Shown here: one piece after another, positions 63,933 through 64,000 of the stretch
Layout: the number at the start of each line of letters is the position of its first letter
Position numbering within the stretch: the stretch's first letter is position 1
DNA from: Melioribacter sp.
Lineage (GTDB): Bacteria > Bacteroidota > Ignavibacteria > Ignavibacteriales > Melioribacteraceae
Assembly (NCBI GenBank): GCA_023250955.1
Contig: JAHEZQ010000021.1
Span: 1 to 64,000 of the forward strand
DNA length: 64,000 nucleotides
Direction of reading: 5' to 3'
Program-made: the position numbers and the translations under genes
Notes under the pieces: model-generated
What the model was told of the DNA's origin: nothing
Database searches by the model: none
The model's input: the letters and a program-made list of their open reading frames with translations, nothing else

Positions 63933-64000
63933 CTAAGCGCCTCCTTATCTTTAATTTCTTGTTCGAGAAAACAACTGTGCGCTTCACGTTCTAACTCTTT
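63929..64000 (-). CDS. C-terminal end of an upstream partner gene, probably NfnA/SudB (partial)
   Basis: Only the last 23 codons are inside the window (ending KDKEALR, then TGA). The stop overlaps the start of the NfnB-like gene by four bases (ATGA), and AGGAGG precedes that start. In this family the gene just upstream of NfnB encodes the FAD/ferredoxin-reductase subunit NfnA (sulfide/dihydroorotate-dehydrogenase-like). The sequence of the tail alone cannot prove this identity. Confidence 0.5.
   Translation of the reverse strand, partial: KELEREAHSCFLEQEIKDKEALR

Overview
The window is a stretch of AT-rich chromosome from a member of the Bacteroidota/Chlorobi group, most likely the class Ignavibacteria. 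The clues are two proteins with C-terminal type IX secretion sorting domains, a bacillithiol enzyme (BshC), a promoter matching the Bacteroidota pattern TTG / TAnnTTTG ahead of gap, bacterial microcompartment shell genes beside fermentative enzymes, and many short palindromic or low-complexity intergenic repeats. Genus and species cannot be fixed from the sequence alone.

Layout. 1-3730: end of a flavin disulfide oxidoreductase, then upp, a bifunctional (p)ppGpp synthetase/hydrolase and ruvX. 3760-4862: a self-contained two-gene microcompartment shell unit with its own promoter and terminator. 4873-8066: YbbR-like protein, tmk, S41 protease. 8070-14745: exonuclease/GIY-YIG fusion, YmdB-like phosphodiesterase, folD, deoC, HicB-like protein, SpoU methylase, aroA. 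14775-22478: frameshifted M50-like peptidase, bshC, ABC-F protein, a secreted propeller protein and a PHP phosphoesterase. 22476-36808: Crp-type regulator, gap, pgk, rhomboid protease, small lipoprotein, recQ, an ABC-2 exporter, 3-hydroxyacyl-CoA dehydrogenase, ackA, an SDR and a COG2509 flavoprotein. 37116-49468: a surface-protein island with two near-duplicate S74-domain proteins and a 3303-residue protein holding 29 fibronectin-III-like repeats. 49512-54914: tyrA, DAHP synthase, a DUF1684 lipoprotein and mutS. 55548-58102: an accessory island with the signature of integron gene cassettes but no integrase. 58211-64000: large GH13 protein, a REP-associated tyrosine transposase and an NfnB/GltD-type flavoprotein with the end of its partner.

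How genes fit together. DeoC splits deoxyribose-5-phosphate into acetaldehyde and glyceraldehyde-3-phosphate. Here it carries a 65-residue N-terminal extension that begins with an amphipathic helix resembling a microcompartment encapsulation peptide. With two shell proteins about 7 kb away, Gap/Pgk for the triose phosphate and AckA for acetyl phosphate, this suggests a sugar-phosphate-utilising microcompartment whose other parts lie outside the window. AroA, DAHP synthase and TyrA belong to aromatic amino acid synthesis.

Most notable. (1) Two tandem gene cassettes bounded by roughly 180-bp attC-like sites, one carrying a HEPN-like protein. (2) A shell protein fused to an AT-hook and a SAP/Rho-N-like tail. 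(3) DeoC as probable microcompartment cargo. (4) A RAYT transposase gene with its own type of palindrome inside its reading frame.
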